Assembly: GCA_000438015.1 (NCBI GenBank)
Contig: FR901592.1
Span: forward strand, 35,684 to 51,560
Direction of reading: 5' to 3'
Source of the DNA: Coraliomargarita sp. CAG:312
GTDB taxonomy: Bacteria > Verrucomicrobiota > Verrucomicrobiia > Opitutales > Intestinicryptomonadaceae
Length of the DNA stretch: 15,877 nt
A program made the translations under genes and the position numbers. The notes under the pieces were generated by a model, which saw only the letters and a program-made list of their open reading frames with translations, was not told the origin of the DNA and did no database searches. Every line of letters starts with the position of its first letter. Position 1 is the stretch's first letter. Of this stretch, positions 1 to 7,973 are shown piece after piece.

Positions 1-7
1 AAAAAAA

Positions 8-1324
8 ATGGAAGCTTCAAAAAACGAACAAAATGTCTCAATAAAGGCGTCGGATTTGCGCGGCATTTTAGAATATGTGCCGCTTTACCGCAACCAGACT
101 TTTGTTGTCGCAATCGACGGAAGCATAATAGACTGCGACAATTTCGGAAATGTCATAACAGATATCGCAGTTTTGAGAAGTTTGAATATAAACGTCGTAG
201 TCGTTTACGGAATCGGCAAGCAGTTAAGAGACGCCGGAAACGCCCGCGGAATACAGCTTACAGACATCTACGGCAGCAATCCGGTTGATGATAAAACTTT
301 GGCGCTGGCAAGGGAAACTTCCGCCAACGCGCTGCAGACAATAATAGACGCATTCGCCACAAAAGACATACGGTGCGTTGCCACAAACGCCGTGCGCGCC
401 ACGGAAGTCGGAATAATATCGGGAGTAGATTATCAGAACGCGGGGCGCATAGAAAAAATAGACTTTGATACATTAAAAAATCTTTTGTCCCTGGGAATGA
501 TACCAGTGCTCGCGCCAATTGCGGTAAACCGCGAGGGAAAAATATTCAGGATGAATTCGGACTTGCTTGCTTGCGAAACGGCTTCCGGACTGGGCGCAAG
601 CAAGCTTATATACCTGACCGAAACGCGCGGGCTCATGCGCGCCGCCGAAAAAGCGGTGGCCGTACCGGTCAATGAAGTCAGAGAACTGCTGGACGAACGC
701 ATAAACGACATAGACCCGCGCGTTGTCTCAAAAGTCAGATGCGCAGTAAAAGCGCTTGAATCCACCCGCACACAGCGCGCGCATATACTCGATGGGAGAG
801 AGTTCGCCTGCCTTCTGACGGAACTTTTTGACAAAGTAGGATGCGGCACGATGATATATGCCGACGAATACCAGAAAATCCGCCCCGCCGCCGCCGAAGA
901 CGCAACAACTATTTACAATCTCTCCAAGATTTCCATACGCTCCCAAAACCTCGTTTACCGCTCCTTGGAGGAGGTCCTAAACAGGATAGACACATATTTT
1001 GTATATGAGATGGACGGAAGCATAATAGCTTTTGTCAGCCTACTGGACATAGGCGAAGGCGCGGCGGAACTGGCTAGTTTGCACGTACAGCCGTTCTACC
1101 AAGGCCACGATGTCGGAACGCGCATGGTTGAATACGTAGAGCGCCAGGCAAAAAAGCGCGGATACAAAAAATTATTCGCCTTAAGCACAAAGTCGGCTCC
1201 TTTCTTTTCCGAAGTTTGCGGCTTCGACGAAGTTTCCCCATCCGCCCTCCCGCGGGCAAGAATTGAAAAATACGAGGCATCCGGCAGGCATTCAAAGGTT
1301 TTTGTAAAAAACTTTTCCGGTTGA
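8..1324 (+). CDS. argA: Amino-acid N-acetyltransferase (N-acetylglutamate synthase)
   Basis: Probably makes N-acetylglutamate from glutamate and acetyl-CoA, the first step of arginine synthesis, in the cytoplasm. The 438-residue protein has the classical two-domain ArgA layout. An amino-acid-kinase-like fold spans about residues 17-285; it has a 'VVVVYGIGKQL' strand-loop and the 'AHILDGREFACLLTELF' segment that is typical where this domain ends in ArgA. A GNAT acetyltransferase domain follows, about 290-435. In the usual acetyl-CoA loop (Q/RxxGxG/A) the sequence reads QGHDVG, so the first glycine is replaced; ArgA proteins often deviate here. Length fits the family (about 430-450). The ATG lies 7 bases from the window edge in an all-A context, so its ribosome binding site is outside and an upstream start cannot be excluded. 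It is convergent with rsmD. An ArgB-type kinase is less likely because of the GNAT domain. Confidence 0.9.
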   Translation: MEASKNEQNVSIKASDLRGILEYVPLYRNQTFVVAIDGSIIDCDNFGNVITDIAVLRSLNINVVVVYGIGKQLRDAGNARGIQLTDIYGSNPVDDKTLALARETSANALQTIIDAFATKDIRCVATNAVRATEVGIISGVDYQNAGRIEKIDFDTLKNLLSLGMIPVLAPIAVNREGKIFRMNSDLLACETASGLGASKLIYLTETRGLMRAAEKAVAVPVNEVRELLDERINDIDPRVVSKVRCAVKALESTRTQRAHILDGREFACLLTELFDKVGCGTMIYADEYQKIRPAAAEDATTIYNLSKISIRSQNLVYRSLEEVLNRIDTYFVYEMDGSIIAFVSLLDIGEGAAELASLHVQPFYQGHDVGTRMVEYVERQAKKRGYKKLFALSTKSAPFFSEVCGFDEVSPSALPRARIEKYEASGRHSKVFVKNFSG

Positions 1325-1635
1325 GCATATATTCTAATAATATGCCCATAGCCTTAATTCCGCCTTCGCAAAACTCCGTTTGACGCCTCCCGGCAAGCAA
1401 AACCACTGTATTTTTGTCACAATCCCAACCTGGCTTGAAACGACATCTGCGCATAGTTTAAATACAATGCGCAAAAAAATTAAGCGCGACCTAAATAAAA
1501 ATTGCGCTTTTAAATGTGTCGCAAATTCGATTCTATCTTAGCCCGGAACAGCCTGAAGCCAAAAGCAACGCGCGAGCAGATTGCAAATGGCTAATATTCT
1601 ATTTTATCCTGAAGCCCAAAGAGCCCCTTCACTGC
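1325..1635. other. Intergenic stretch between convergent argA and rsmD, with small inverted repeats
   Basis: I see no convincing gene in these 311 bases. The stretch is A/T-rich and holds several GCGC-centred inverted repeats: GCATAT/ATATGC (1325-1330 with 1340-1345), TGCGCAT/ATGCGCA (1448-1454 with 1467-1473), AAGCGC/GCGCTT (1482-1487 with 1504-1509) and TTGCG/CGCAA (1502-1506 with 1520-1524). Read on the minus strand, the last is followed by TTTTT, so it could be a weak terminator for rsmD, but the stem is only 5 bp with a 13-base loop. No strong terminator for argA is visible. Confidence 0.5.
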
Positions 1636-2250
1636 TTAAGAAATTATTCTAAAGACGACCTGCGACGGCTTGCCTTTTGACTTCTTGCCAAGCCTGTTAG
1701 TTTCTTTAATTACAAAGCTCTTTGGATTTTCGCCCCCGTTTGAGGCTGTAAAGCCAGAGGGCAACACGAACTGCGCGGGAGCCTCCAAAACAAAGGTAGT
1801 ATTTTCAGACGCCAACCTGCATAGCATTTCTAAAATTCTATCCAAAGATTTTTTGTCCTCGAGCATCGCGTACGGAGGATCCGCAAAAACAAAATCGAAA
1901 GCCCCAAATTCCGCTCGCAGAAATTTAAAACAATCCGCCCCCGCAATCCGCATATGCGGAATTTTTTCGGCTCCACTCAAAGCTCTTTCGACCGCATAAA
2001 CATTCGATTTCAATGCATCCAAAGCTTTTTTGTCCGACTCTACAAAAAGAATTTCAGACGCCCCCCTGCTTGCCGCCTCAAGGCCGTATGCGCCCGTTCC
2101 CGCAAAAATATCTAGAACTCTAGAGCCAATTATCGCATCCCCTATCGACGAAAATATAGCCTGCCGCGCAGCGTCTGTAGCCGGTCTTGTAGAATCTCCC
2201 TTTGGAGAATTGAGCCAAATTCCTCTTGCATTGCCCGATGTTATCCTCAT
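1636..2250 (-). CDS. rsmD: 16S rRNA (guanine(966)-N(2))-methyltransferase RsmD
   Basis: SAM-dependent methyltransferase that places the N2-methyl group on G966 of 16S rRNA (E. coli numbering) during 30S assembly. The 204 residues match the usual RsmD length. The N-terminus 'MRITSGNARG' and the 'TRPATDAARQAIF' segment (about 21-33) are typical of the family. The SAM-binding motif is 'LDIFAGTGAYGLEAASRG' (about 46-62), and the catalytic N6/N2-type motif is DPPY at 124-127. The ATG fits the family N-terminus well, but no Shine-Dalgarno sequence is visible upstream. Its start codon is 13 bp from the divergent lpxR-like start, so its promoter must overlap the start of that gene. Recognition is confident from the motifs alone. 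Confidence 0.93.
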   Translation of the reverse strand: MRITSGNARGIWLNSPKGDSTRPATDAARQAIFSSIGDAIIGSRVLDIFAGTGAYGLEAASRGASEILFVESDKKALDALKSNVYAVERALSGAEKIPHMRIAGADCFKFLRAEFGAFDFVFADPPYAMLEDKKSLDRILEMLCRLASENTTFVLEAPAQFVLPSGFTASNGGENPKSFVIKETNRLGKKSKGKPSQVVFRIIS

Positions 2251-2263
2251 AAACTTGTAAACT

Positions 2264-3319
2264 ATGAAAGCCGCATACGCATTGTCAACAATTCTGCTTT
2301 TCGCATTCTGCGCAATATGCCCGGCGCAAGAGTCAAAGACAACCGCAAAGCAATGTCAAACGCCGCGCGAAACGCCAGCCGAACTTTCCGCAAAAGACTC
2401 GATGAGCGTAATTTCCCTAATAGAGGAAAACGACTTGTTCTTTTCAGACAGGTACTACACCAACGGCATAAGAATATCTTATACCGCCGAGGGAGACGAC
2501 TTCTATTCAAGCCGACTCCAATTTGCATTTCTTAGGCTTTTTGGCATGGAGGGACGCCAAGCATACCAAACCGTAGGAATCGGGCAAATGATGTACGTTG
2601 ATTCCGACATAAAAAATCCGAATCCGCCCACATGGGACAGGCCATACGCCGGATGGCTATACATAGGCGCTGGGGCGCATTTGGCATCCCAAGACCGCTT
2701 GGATTCTTTTACAGTAAACCTAGGAGTTGTCGGGCCAATATCCCTGGCAGAAGACGCCCAAAAATTTATCCACAGCATAATAGACTCCGATTGGCCCATG
2801 GGCTGGCATGAACAAATAAAAAACGAACCGGGAATAATAATATCCTACAAGCATACCGAACGATTTGTCCGGACACAGTTAACCGATTCTTTTTCGGCGG
2901 ATTTTCTAGGCTCAATCGGAGCGGATTTAGGCAACGTAATGACGCAGGCAACAGTCAGAGCCTACGCTCGCTGGGGATTCAACATGCCCTACTCTTTTGA
3001 GCCCGCCCGCATAGACTACGCAGGCGGCAACGACGTCCAATGGCGCCCGGACGGCAGCCAGCCAAAATGGCACTGCTTTATGTATGCGGGAGGCGCGGCG
3101 AGATTCGTTGGATACGATATCAGCCTCGACGGCAACACATTTGCCGACAGCAGAAGCGTGACGCCCAAATGGCTGGTTGGCGAAATTATCGCAGGCATAT
3201 CCTCCAGATACGAATTTATTCAAGCCGACTTAAACTGGACACTCAGGAGCGCGGAATTCAACAATCAGGAATTTCCAGTGCATATGTTTTGGTCTCTTGC
3301 TATAAAAGCATTTTTCTAA
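2264..3319 (+). CDS. LpxR-family lipid A deacylase (DUF2219), outer-membrane protein
   Basis: Related to LpxR, an outer-membrane beta-barrel that removes the 3'-acyloxyacyl chains of lipid A and so alters the outer leaflet. A signal peptide covers about residues 1-21, with cleavage probably near 'CPAQE'. The family hallmark 'ENDLFFSDRYYTNG' sits at 55-68; N56 and D57 match the conserved Asn-Asp pair of LpxR. 'WDRPYAGWLYIG' follows at 124-135, then the segment ending 'GWHEQIKNEPG' at 180-190. H170 lies just before that in the position expected for the catalytic histidine; this is my alignment by eye. The protein ends in Phe-Phe, as outer-membrane barrels recognised by the BAM complex often do. 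Length 351 is normal to slightly long. No ribosome binding site is visible. Substrate in this organism is inferred from the family only. Confidence 0.85.
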   Translation: MKAAYALSTILLFAFCAICPAQESKTTAKQCQTPRETPAELSAKDSMSVISLIEENDLFFSDRYYTNGIRISYTAEGDDFYSSRLQFAFLRLFGMEGRQAYQTVGIGQMMYVDSDIKNPNPPTWDRPYAGWLYIGAGAHLASQDRLDSFTVNLGVVGPISLAEDAQKFIHSIIDSDWPMGWHEQIKNEPGIIISYKHTERFVRTQLTDSFSADFLGSIGADLGNVMTQATVRAYARWGFNMPYSFEPARIDYAGGNDVQWRPDGSQPKWHCFMYAGGAARFVGYDISLDGNTFADSRSVTPKWLVGEIIAGISSRYEFIQADLNWTLRSAEFNNQEFPVHMFWSLAIKAFF

Positions 3320-3402
3320 ACGCCCATCCCGCGGATGCCGCAACAGAGCTTGCGAATGCCAAAGGAACAGCTCCGCGGCGGCGCAAGGCTGCGTAATGGC
3401 GC

Positions 3403-3438
3403 GCATTCCAGGCACAATAAGATCTTGGAATGCAATTT
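3403..3438 (+). terminator. Possible weak terminator downstream of the lpxR-like gene
   Basis: An 8-bp inverted repeat, GCATTCCA (3403-3410) and TGGAATGC (3426-3433), has a 15-base loop and is followed by AATTTT on the plus strand. It lies 84 bases after the lpxR-like stop. The loop is long and the T-run short, so this is only a candidate. Confidence 0.3.
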
Positions 3439-3468
3439 TGCGCTAAAAAGACACTTTTGAGCATGCGC

Positions 3469-3501
3469 AAAAAAAACGCCCCGCGCGCTATGCGGGGCGT
3501 T
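3469..3501 (-). terminator. Intrinsic terminator of the rubrerythrin gene
   Basis: A 10-bp GC-rich perfect stem, AACGCCCCGC (3475-3484) with GCGGGGCGTT (3492-3501), encloses a 7-base loop. On the minus strand it runs straight into eight T residues (3469-3476 complement; the last two pair within the stem). It sits 55 bases past the rubrerythrin stop codon. On the plus strand it lacks a T-run, so it mainly serves the minus-strand gene. Confidence 0.85.
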
Positions 3502-3556
3502 GTCTGTCCAATAAATTAAGTTCAAATACAACAAGATTCTTCGGACAATAAGAATT

Positions 3557-4108
3557 TTATTTTCCGAAGTAGCGTTTCAACAAACCTTGGAATGCAGAAC
3601 CATGGCGGGCTTCGTCCTTGCACATTTCGTGGACTGTGTCATGGACTGCGTCGTATCCCAATTCCTTGGCGCGCTTTGCCAACTTGAGCTTGCCCTCAGT
3701 GGCTCCGTGCTCTGCTGCTACGCGAGCCTCAAGATTTGCCTTTGTGGATTTATCTACGCATTCGCCCAAGAGCTCCGCAAACTTTGCGGCGTGTTCCGCC
3801 TCTTCAAAAGCTATGCGCTTATAAGCCTCGGCAACTTCAGGATAGCCTTCCCTATCGGCTTGGCGGCTCATTGCCAGATACATTCCGACTTCTGTGCATT
3901 CGCCGGTAAAGTTTGCGCGCAAACCTTCCACAACCTCCGCATCCAAGCCTTTTGCCACTCCAATTCTATGCTCGTCCGCCCAAACAAGCTCTCCGGCGTC
4001 TTCGCGAACTATGAATTTTGATTTGGGAGCTTTGCATTGGGGGCAGAAATCCGGAATATTGTCTCCCTCGAATACATATCCGCACACAGAACATATTGTC
4101 TTACTCAT
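3557..4108 (-). CDS. Reverse rubrerythrin (rubredoxin domain first, then diiron ferritin-like domain)
   Basis: Non-haem iron peroxidase of anaerobes that reduces hydrogen peroxide with electrons passed through its rubredoxin centre; cytoplasmic. The 183 residues begin with a rubredoxin-like knuckle, C6/C9 and C22/C25 ('CSVC' and 'CPQC'). A ferritin-like four-helix domain follows with diiron ligands: a glutamate in 'GECTE' (E70 or E73), E103 and H106 in 'EEAEH', E133 in 'AAEHG', and E166 with H169 in 'DEARH'. Domain order is reversed relative to classical rubrerythrin, as in the 'reverse rubrerythrins' of clostridia. The leader has an AAAGG element about 10 bases before the ATG. It lies 35 bp behind the AEC permease in the same direction, so the two may share a transcript, and it ends at a strong terminator. 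No separate promoter is evident in the short gap. Confidence 0.92.
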   Translation of the reverse strand: MSKTICSVCGYVFEGDNIPDFCPQCKAPKSKFIVREDAGELVWADEHRIGVAKGLDAEVVEGLRANFTGECTEVGMYLAMSRQADREGYPEVAEAYKRIAFEEAEHAAKFAELLGECVDKSTKANLEARVAAEHGATEGKLKLAKRAKELGYDAVHDTVHEMCKDEARHGSAFQGLLKRYFGK

Positions 4109-4143
4109 TTTCTATTACCTTTCTTCTTGATGGTTAAAACCGT

Positions 4144-5142
4144 TTAAAAAGCGCCTATAAGTGAAAAGCCGAAATTCATCCACAGCGGCAATGTAAATAT
4201 GGCAACAAAACACGTAGCCAATGTTATATGGACAGACAAATCCGGCTTTCCGTTAAAATCCTTGCTAAGAACCGCCGCCGTGACGGCGCAAGGCGGCAAT
4301 GCCTGCAAAACTATGAGTTTTTTTAGGGACAAGTCAACCGGCAAAAGCCAAGCCGCTATTATAAATATAAGAGGCATTACTGCCATGCGGACAAAAACCC
4401 CCGTAGCAACAACCCTATAATCGATTTTGGAATGCCCATACATATCGCAAATAAGAGTCCCAAACATAAACAAATTCATTGGTATTGCGCATCCGCCTAT
4501 CCACTTCATCGAATTTGAAACAAAATCCGGTATGATTTCTCCAATACCCGTCCATATTAAAAAGAGTCCTATAAAAACAGCAATTACCGGTCCCCTCAAA
4601 AAAACTTTTACGGAAAATTTGGACGAATTTGAAAGAAGAAAAAGCCCTACCGACCAAAATATCAAGTCGCATCCAACATTGTGGGTTAAAACTAGCCCCA
4701 AGAGTTCGCTGTCTGCGCTCCCGGCGAATAAAATCGCAACGAGGGCTATTATAAAAAATCCGTAATTATGGAAAGCAGTGGTAACCACAAATGTGCGTTC
4801 CCCGCCTCCAACTTTAAGTCGCAAAAGGCGTGAAGCCGCATACGACACCGCAAGAGACGCCAAAACTACCAGCATCCCGATAAAAATAGTCGCCAACGAA
4901 AACCCCACGCTCTTGAGCTTTTCGTTTCCCAACATATTGTAAATGATAAAGCACGGCAATGTGACATCAATTGCCATTCGCACAAAAGACGAATCCGCCT
5001 CAGGCTTGAGCCATCCGATTCTACGGACGAGAACACCCGTCAATATCATTACATATATCGGCACGATAGCCGCCAACGACTGATATGTTAAGTCCACTTT
5101 TGAATAAAAATAAACGGCTCTGGTATAGAACCGCCGCCCCAT
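4144..5142 (-). CDS. AEC (auxin efflux carrier) family permease
   Basis: Integral inner-membrane carrier of the AEC family, whose bacterial members move small organic acids or related metabolites; the substrate here cannot be read from the sequence. Successive hydrophobic stretches through the chain fit about 8-10 membrane helices. Family signatures visible are 'VPIYVMILTGVLVRR' near the N-terminus, 'LPCFIIYNM' (62-70), 'FHNYGFFIIAL' in the middle and 'LPPCAVTAAVLSKDFNGKP' before the last helix. The first 15 residues are basic and atypical for the family. A GTG start at 5097 (residue 16) would give a more normal 317-residue protein, and a candidate promoter (TTGATT, 16 bp, TATACC) lies just upstream of that GTG, so the ATG at 5142 may be too early. 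Neither start has a Shine-Dalgarno sequence. The gene follows the ThuA terminator and precedes rubrerythrin by 35 bp. Confidence 0.85.
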   Translation of the reverse strand: MGRRFYTRAVYFYSKVDLTYQSLAAIVPIYVMILTGVLVRRIGWLKPEADSSFVRMAIDVTLPCFIIYNMLGNEKLKSVGFSLATIFIGMLVVLASLAVSYAASRLLRLKVGGGERTFVVTTAFHNYGFFIIALVAILFAGSADSELLGLVLTHNVGCDLIFWSVGLFLLSNSSKFSVKVFLRGPVIAVFIGLFLIWTGIGEIIPDFVSNSMKWIGGCAIPMNLFMFGTLICDMYGHSKIDYRVVATGVFVRMAVMPLIFIIAAWLLPVDLSLKKLIVLQALPPCAVTAAVLSKDFNGKPDLSVHITLATCFVAIFTLPLWMNFGFSLIGAF

Positions 5143-5162
5143 TAATCAAGCTTTTTCAAGCG

Positions 5163-5197
5163 AAAAAGAGCGGAGAACCGCAAAGGCTCTCCGTTCT
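5163..5197 (-). terminator. Intrinsic terminator of the gfo-ThuA operon
   Basis: Hairpin centred on loop GCAAA (5180-5184): CGGAGA (5171-5176) pairs with TCTCCG (5188-5193), extended inward by two G-C pairs after one A/C mismatch and outward by a few A-T and G-T pairs. On the minus strand it is followed by TTTTT (5163-5167 complement). It begins 20 bases past the ThuA stop codon. Confidence 0.8.
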
Positions 5198-5216
5198 AAC
5201 AAACATTATTAAAAGA

Positions 5217-7952
5217 CTATTTAATCTCTATTTCGTGAACCGACCACCAGAATGCAGGCTTGTCCTGGGCGCAAACAATTTTCACCACTTGCGCATCGAC
5301 ATTAGGCAACTTTACCGTTGCCGTACCATCCTTGTAATCCAAAGAAGCGTCCACCCTGCTTGCAGAATCTACGGAACTGCCGGCAAGAACTTCAACCTTG
5401 TCGGGGAAGTCGTTCTTTGAGCTTCCCAACTTGAATACGATTTGCGAAACACTCTTTGGGTAGCCAAAATCAACGGCAATCCAATTTCCCTTTTTCATAG
5501 GCGTCCCAGAAGACCAGCGCGTATTTATATTGCCGTCGCACATTGCGCGCATATCGTCGTTTTTAAACGACTTAAACATGGTTTTTATCTTTGCCAGATT
5601 TTCTTGAGCCTTCTTTGCTTCGGAATCCATATTCAACGATTTCAGCGCATCCACAACTTTAGGCGAGGGATGCTTTACCGCTATCTCAACCGCCTTTCCG
5701 CGCTCGTCGTCGCGGACTGAATTTTTCAGCAAATAAACAATGGCGTCCGCAGGCAACCCGGCGCGTTCACCCACAGCGACCATATACATTTGCGCAAGAG
5801 TCTTTGCGCGTTCGTCGGAAACCGATTTTGCAACGGCCAGCAGAGGCTCGACAGCATTTTGGTTTTTCCATCCACCTAGCGCCTTTACAGCCTCGTCTTT
5901 AAATCCTTCACGATATGCAGCCTTGCAGATTTCCACAGCATCCGTTCCGCCGTCATATTGCGCAAACCTCAAAAACATCGGCTTATCCTCTTTTTTGGCG
6001 GAGTCATAGGCTTTTTTAAGCGCCGAGAACATATCAGAATCAAACCCGTTCTGCGCGCTCTTTAAAAGAGTCTTTAGAATTGCGCTTTTAACTTTTTTAT
6101 CAGGTTCGGATCCCAACAAAGCTATTGCGCGCAAGAAAACCTCCTTGTTGGCAATCGACTCGGCTGTTTTCAATGAGCCCAATTTTAGTTCGACAGGCAT
6201 GCCGCCAAAGCCATCAAAAAGCTTTGCAACCATTGAGTCCAAGTCGAACATAGTCGCTGTTTCGATAATTAAAGCGGCTTTTGCCCCTTTTGAGGTCTTT
6301 AACATTTCAAAAAGGGTTTCTATGAGCTTGTCGGATTTTATAGACGCCAAATACGACGCGACTATCGGGCGCATTTTCATTCCAACTAAATCAGCGCTGT
6401 CCAACACAACCTTCAGGCCTTTGTCGCCACCGGACTTTGCCGACGCGAACGCCAGCGCAAGAACAACTTCTTCGGATTTTGGAGTTATTTTAAAGACCTC
6501 GTCAAGATTGTCTCCGCGGCGCGCTTTTGCAAATATAAGATGCGCCTTAGCATTTTCGTCCAATGCGTCGAGCTTAAGCCATTCAGGCATTTTCACAGAC
6601 GGATTTGCTGCCAAAAACGCAATTGTCTTCAGAAGTTCCGAACGGTCTTTGGGCATTTCGAGGGGAACTTTCATCTTTGGAGATTCTCTGAACGGCATAG
6701 CGCCTTTTGCTTCGCGGTGTGCTAACGCGTTCTCAATACGGCTTTTCAAGCCGTCAGGAGCATCCTTAAGGGAATTTTCAAGCCGCTTACCCGACGCTTC
6801 CGACTTTACGCCGACTGCCCAAAGAAGCTCTGCCAAGAGCTCCCTATAAAGTTGCGATCCGTTCCCGGAGGAAATCTCCGCAACCGCAAATTTCTCTAGT
6901 CTAGAACAGAAATCCGCGTCGTGGTTATTTGCGCAAACCGCAAAAATAAGCGCATTTATTTCGCTGTCCCGCTCTCCGTACTTCAAGTTCGAAAGAGCCT
7001 TTATATCGCCTTCGGAAGGCTGGCTGTACATCGGAACATATATCGATTTGCCCGTAAAAGGTATAGAAGAAGCGTCCGCCTTTAAATCTCCGCAGGCAAA
7101 CTGCAGCAAGCGCATATAAAGTTCTTGCATTTTTGGGTCCCTATAATTTTGCCAACCGTGGCAAAATCCTCCGTACGCCACACGCCCTTTGCCGTAATTC
7201 TTTATCCATATTAGGGCTATGTCGCGATCTTGACGTATTTTTATGTTGCGCCCCCATTCGGTGGTCACCGGACTTCTATCGACGTCTATGCGCATCAACA
7301 CGCGGCATTTTGAGCGGTCGTAAGAGCTGCCCACCATATAAATTTCGTCGACTATTCTAAATGCACCGTCCTTCCAAATTCCCTTCGTTATAGGGGAGTC
7401 GTTATCGTCTATAACAATCGTCACGGGAGAATTTTGCGTTCCCCAGGGATGGGCTATAAATTCCCCGCCGAGCATATCGGTAAAATCCTTATTGCGGAAT
7501 CCGTCGTAGTTATAGCAATCAACTCCGGCGTGAATTGCAAAGACCCCGCCGCCTGCAGAAACATAATCCATTAGATTTTTAGTATACTTCGCGGAAACGT
7601 CCTTGCCGAAGAAATCGCCCGTGCTCTGGCATAATATAACGGCGTCGTATTGTTTTAGATTATCCGCCTCAAACTGCGATACGTCTTCGCTCGAGACAAT
7701 ATCCCAAATTCCAAGTTTCTTGCCCATGTAGCCGAGAGCCTCGCGAGCGCCAACAATACCGTCGCGGTGCCTATATCCGGCGGTTTTGGAAAACAACAAA
7801 ACCTTGCGTGGCTTTTCAACCGAAACCGCCGGCTTTGCGGGGCTAGCAGAATGAATTTCCTGCAATTGCTGCCCGTTAAATACCGGATCTTTCGGATCCG
7901 CAAAAAGCGTTGCCGAAATTGATGCGATAAAAAGTATTAAAAATTTTTTCAT
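5217..7952 (-). CDS. Exported ThuA-domain protein with HEAT-like repeats and C-terminal F5/8C (discoidin)-like domain
   Basis: A 911-residue exported protein, far longer than free-standing ThuA (about 250). A signal peptide covers about residues 1-18. The ThuA (class I glutamine-amidotransferase-like) domain covers about 50-290, with 'LLFSKTAGYRH', 'GGGVFAIHAG' (about 133-143), 'GEFIAHPWGT' and 'YGKGRVAYGG' segments. A long helical region, about 310-790, has the look of HEAT/ARM repeats. The last ~110 residues resemble an F5/8 type C carbohydrate-binding domain ('CDGNINTRWSSG', 'WIAVDFGYPKSVSQIVF'). ThuA-type proteins act with Gfo/Idh/MocA dehydrogenases in 3-keto-sugar metabolism, and such a dehydrogenase ends 21 bp upstream, so one operon is likely. 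No ribosome binding site is visible, which fits translational coupling. Exact reaction and sugar are unknown. Confidence 0.88.
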   Translation of the reverse strand: MKKFLILFIASISATLFADPKDPVFNGQQLQEIHSASPAKPAVSVEKPRKVLLFSKTAGYRHRDGIVGAREALGYMGKKLGIWDIVSSEDVSQFEADNLKQYDAVILCQSTGDFFGKDVSAKYTKNLMDYVSAGGGVFAIHAGVDCYNYDGFRNKDFTDMLGGEFIAHPWGTQNSPVTIVIDDNDSPITKGIWKDGAFRIVDEIYMVGSSYDRSKCRVLMRIDVDRSPVTTEWGRNIKIRQDRDIALIWIKNYGKGRVAYGGFCHGWQNYRDPKMQELYMRLLQFACGDLKADASSIPFTGKSIYVPMYSQPSEGDIKALSNLKYGERDSEINALIFAVCANNHDADFCSRLEKFAVAEISSGNGSQLYRELLAELLWAVGVKSEASGKRLENSLKDAPDGLKSRIENALAHREAKGAMPFRESPKMKVPLEMPKDRSELLKTIAFLAANPSVKMPEWLKLDALDENAKAHLIFAKARRGDNLDEVFKITPKSEEVVLALAFASAKSGGDKGLKVVLDSADLVGMKMRPIVASYLASIKSDKLIETLFEMLKTSKGAKAALIIETATMFDLDSMVAKLFDGFGGMPVELKLGSLKTAESIANKEVFLRAIALLGSEPDKKVKSAILKTLLKSAQNGFDSDMFSALKKAYDSAKKEDKPMFLRFAQYDGGTDAVEICKAAYREGFKDEAVKALGGWKNQNAVEPLLAVAKSVSDERAKTLAQMYMVAVGERAGLPADAIVYLLKNSVRDDERGKAVEIAVKHPSPKVVDALKSLNMDSEAKKAQENLAKIKTMFKSFKNDDMRAMCDGNINTRWSSGTPMKKGNWIAVDFGYPKSVSQIVFKLGSSKNDFPDKVEVLAGSSVDSASRVDASLDYKDGTATVKLPNVDAQVVKIVCAQDKPAFWWSVHEIEIK

Positions 7953-7973
7953 GATATTTGCGCTTTATGGTTT

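Noticed and set aside
1325..1345. GCATAT/ATATGC hairpin directly after the argA stop as a terminator
   Set aside because: Only 6 bp, A/T-rich, with no T-run afterwards.
1074..1454. Minus-strand frame of 126 codons overlapping the end of argA and the intergenic gap
   Set aside because: Most of it is antisense to the conserved GNAT domain of argA; no motif, and its start is within the intergenic inverted repeats.
1515..1560. Sequence resembling a tRNA T-arm (ATTCGATTC)
   Set aside because: No matching acceptor, D-arm or anticodon arm upstream, and the T-loop consensus is incomplete.
3461..3476. ATGCGCAAAAAAA shared between about 1467 and 3463 as a dispersed repeat
   Set aside because: The match is only about 13 bases of simple A-run plus GCGC, which is common in this A/T-rich intergenic DNA; flanks do not match.
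6145..6849. Open frame of 234 codons on the plus strand inside the ThuA gene
   Set aside because: It is antisense to a clear ThuA/HEAT coding frame, is rich in Ser, Phe and Ala in the way of antisense shadows, and shows no family motif.
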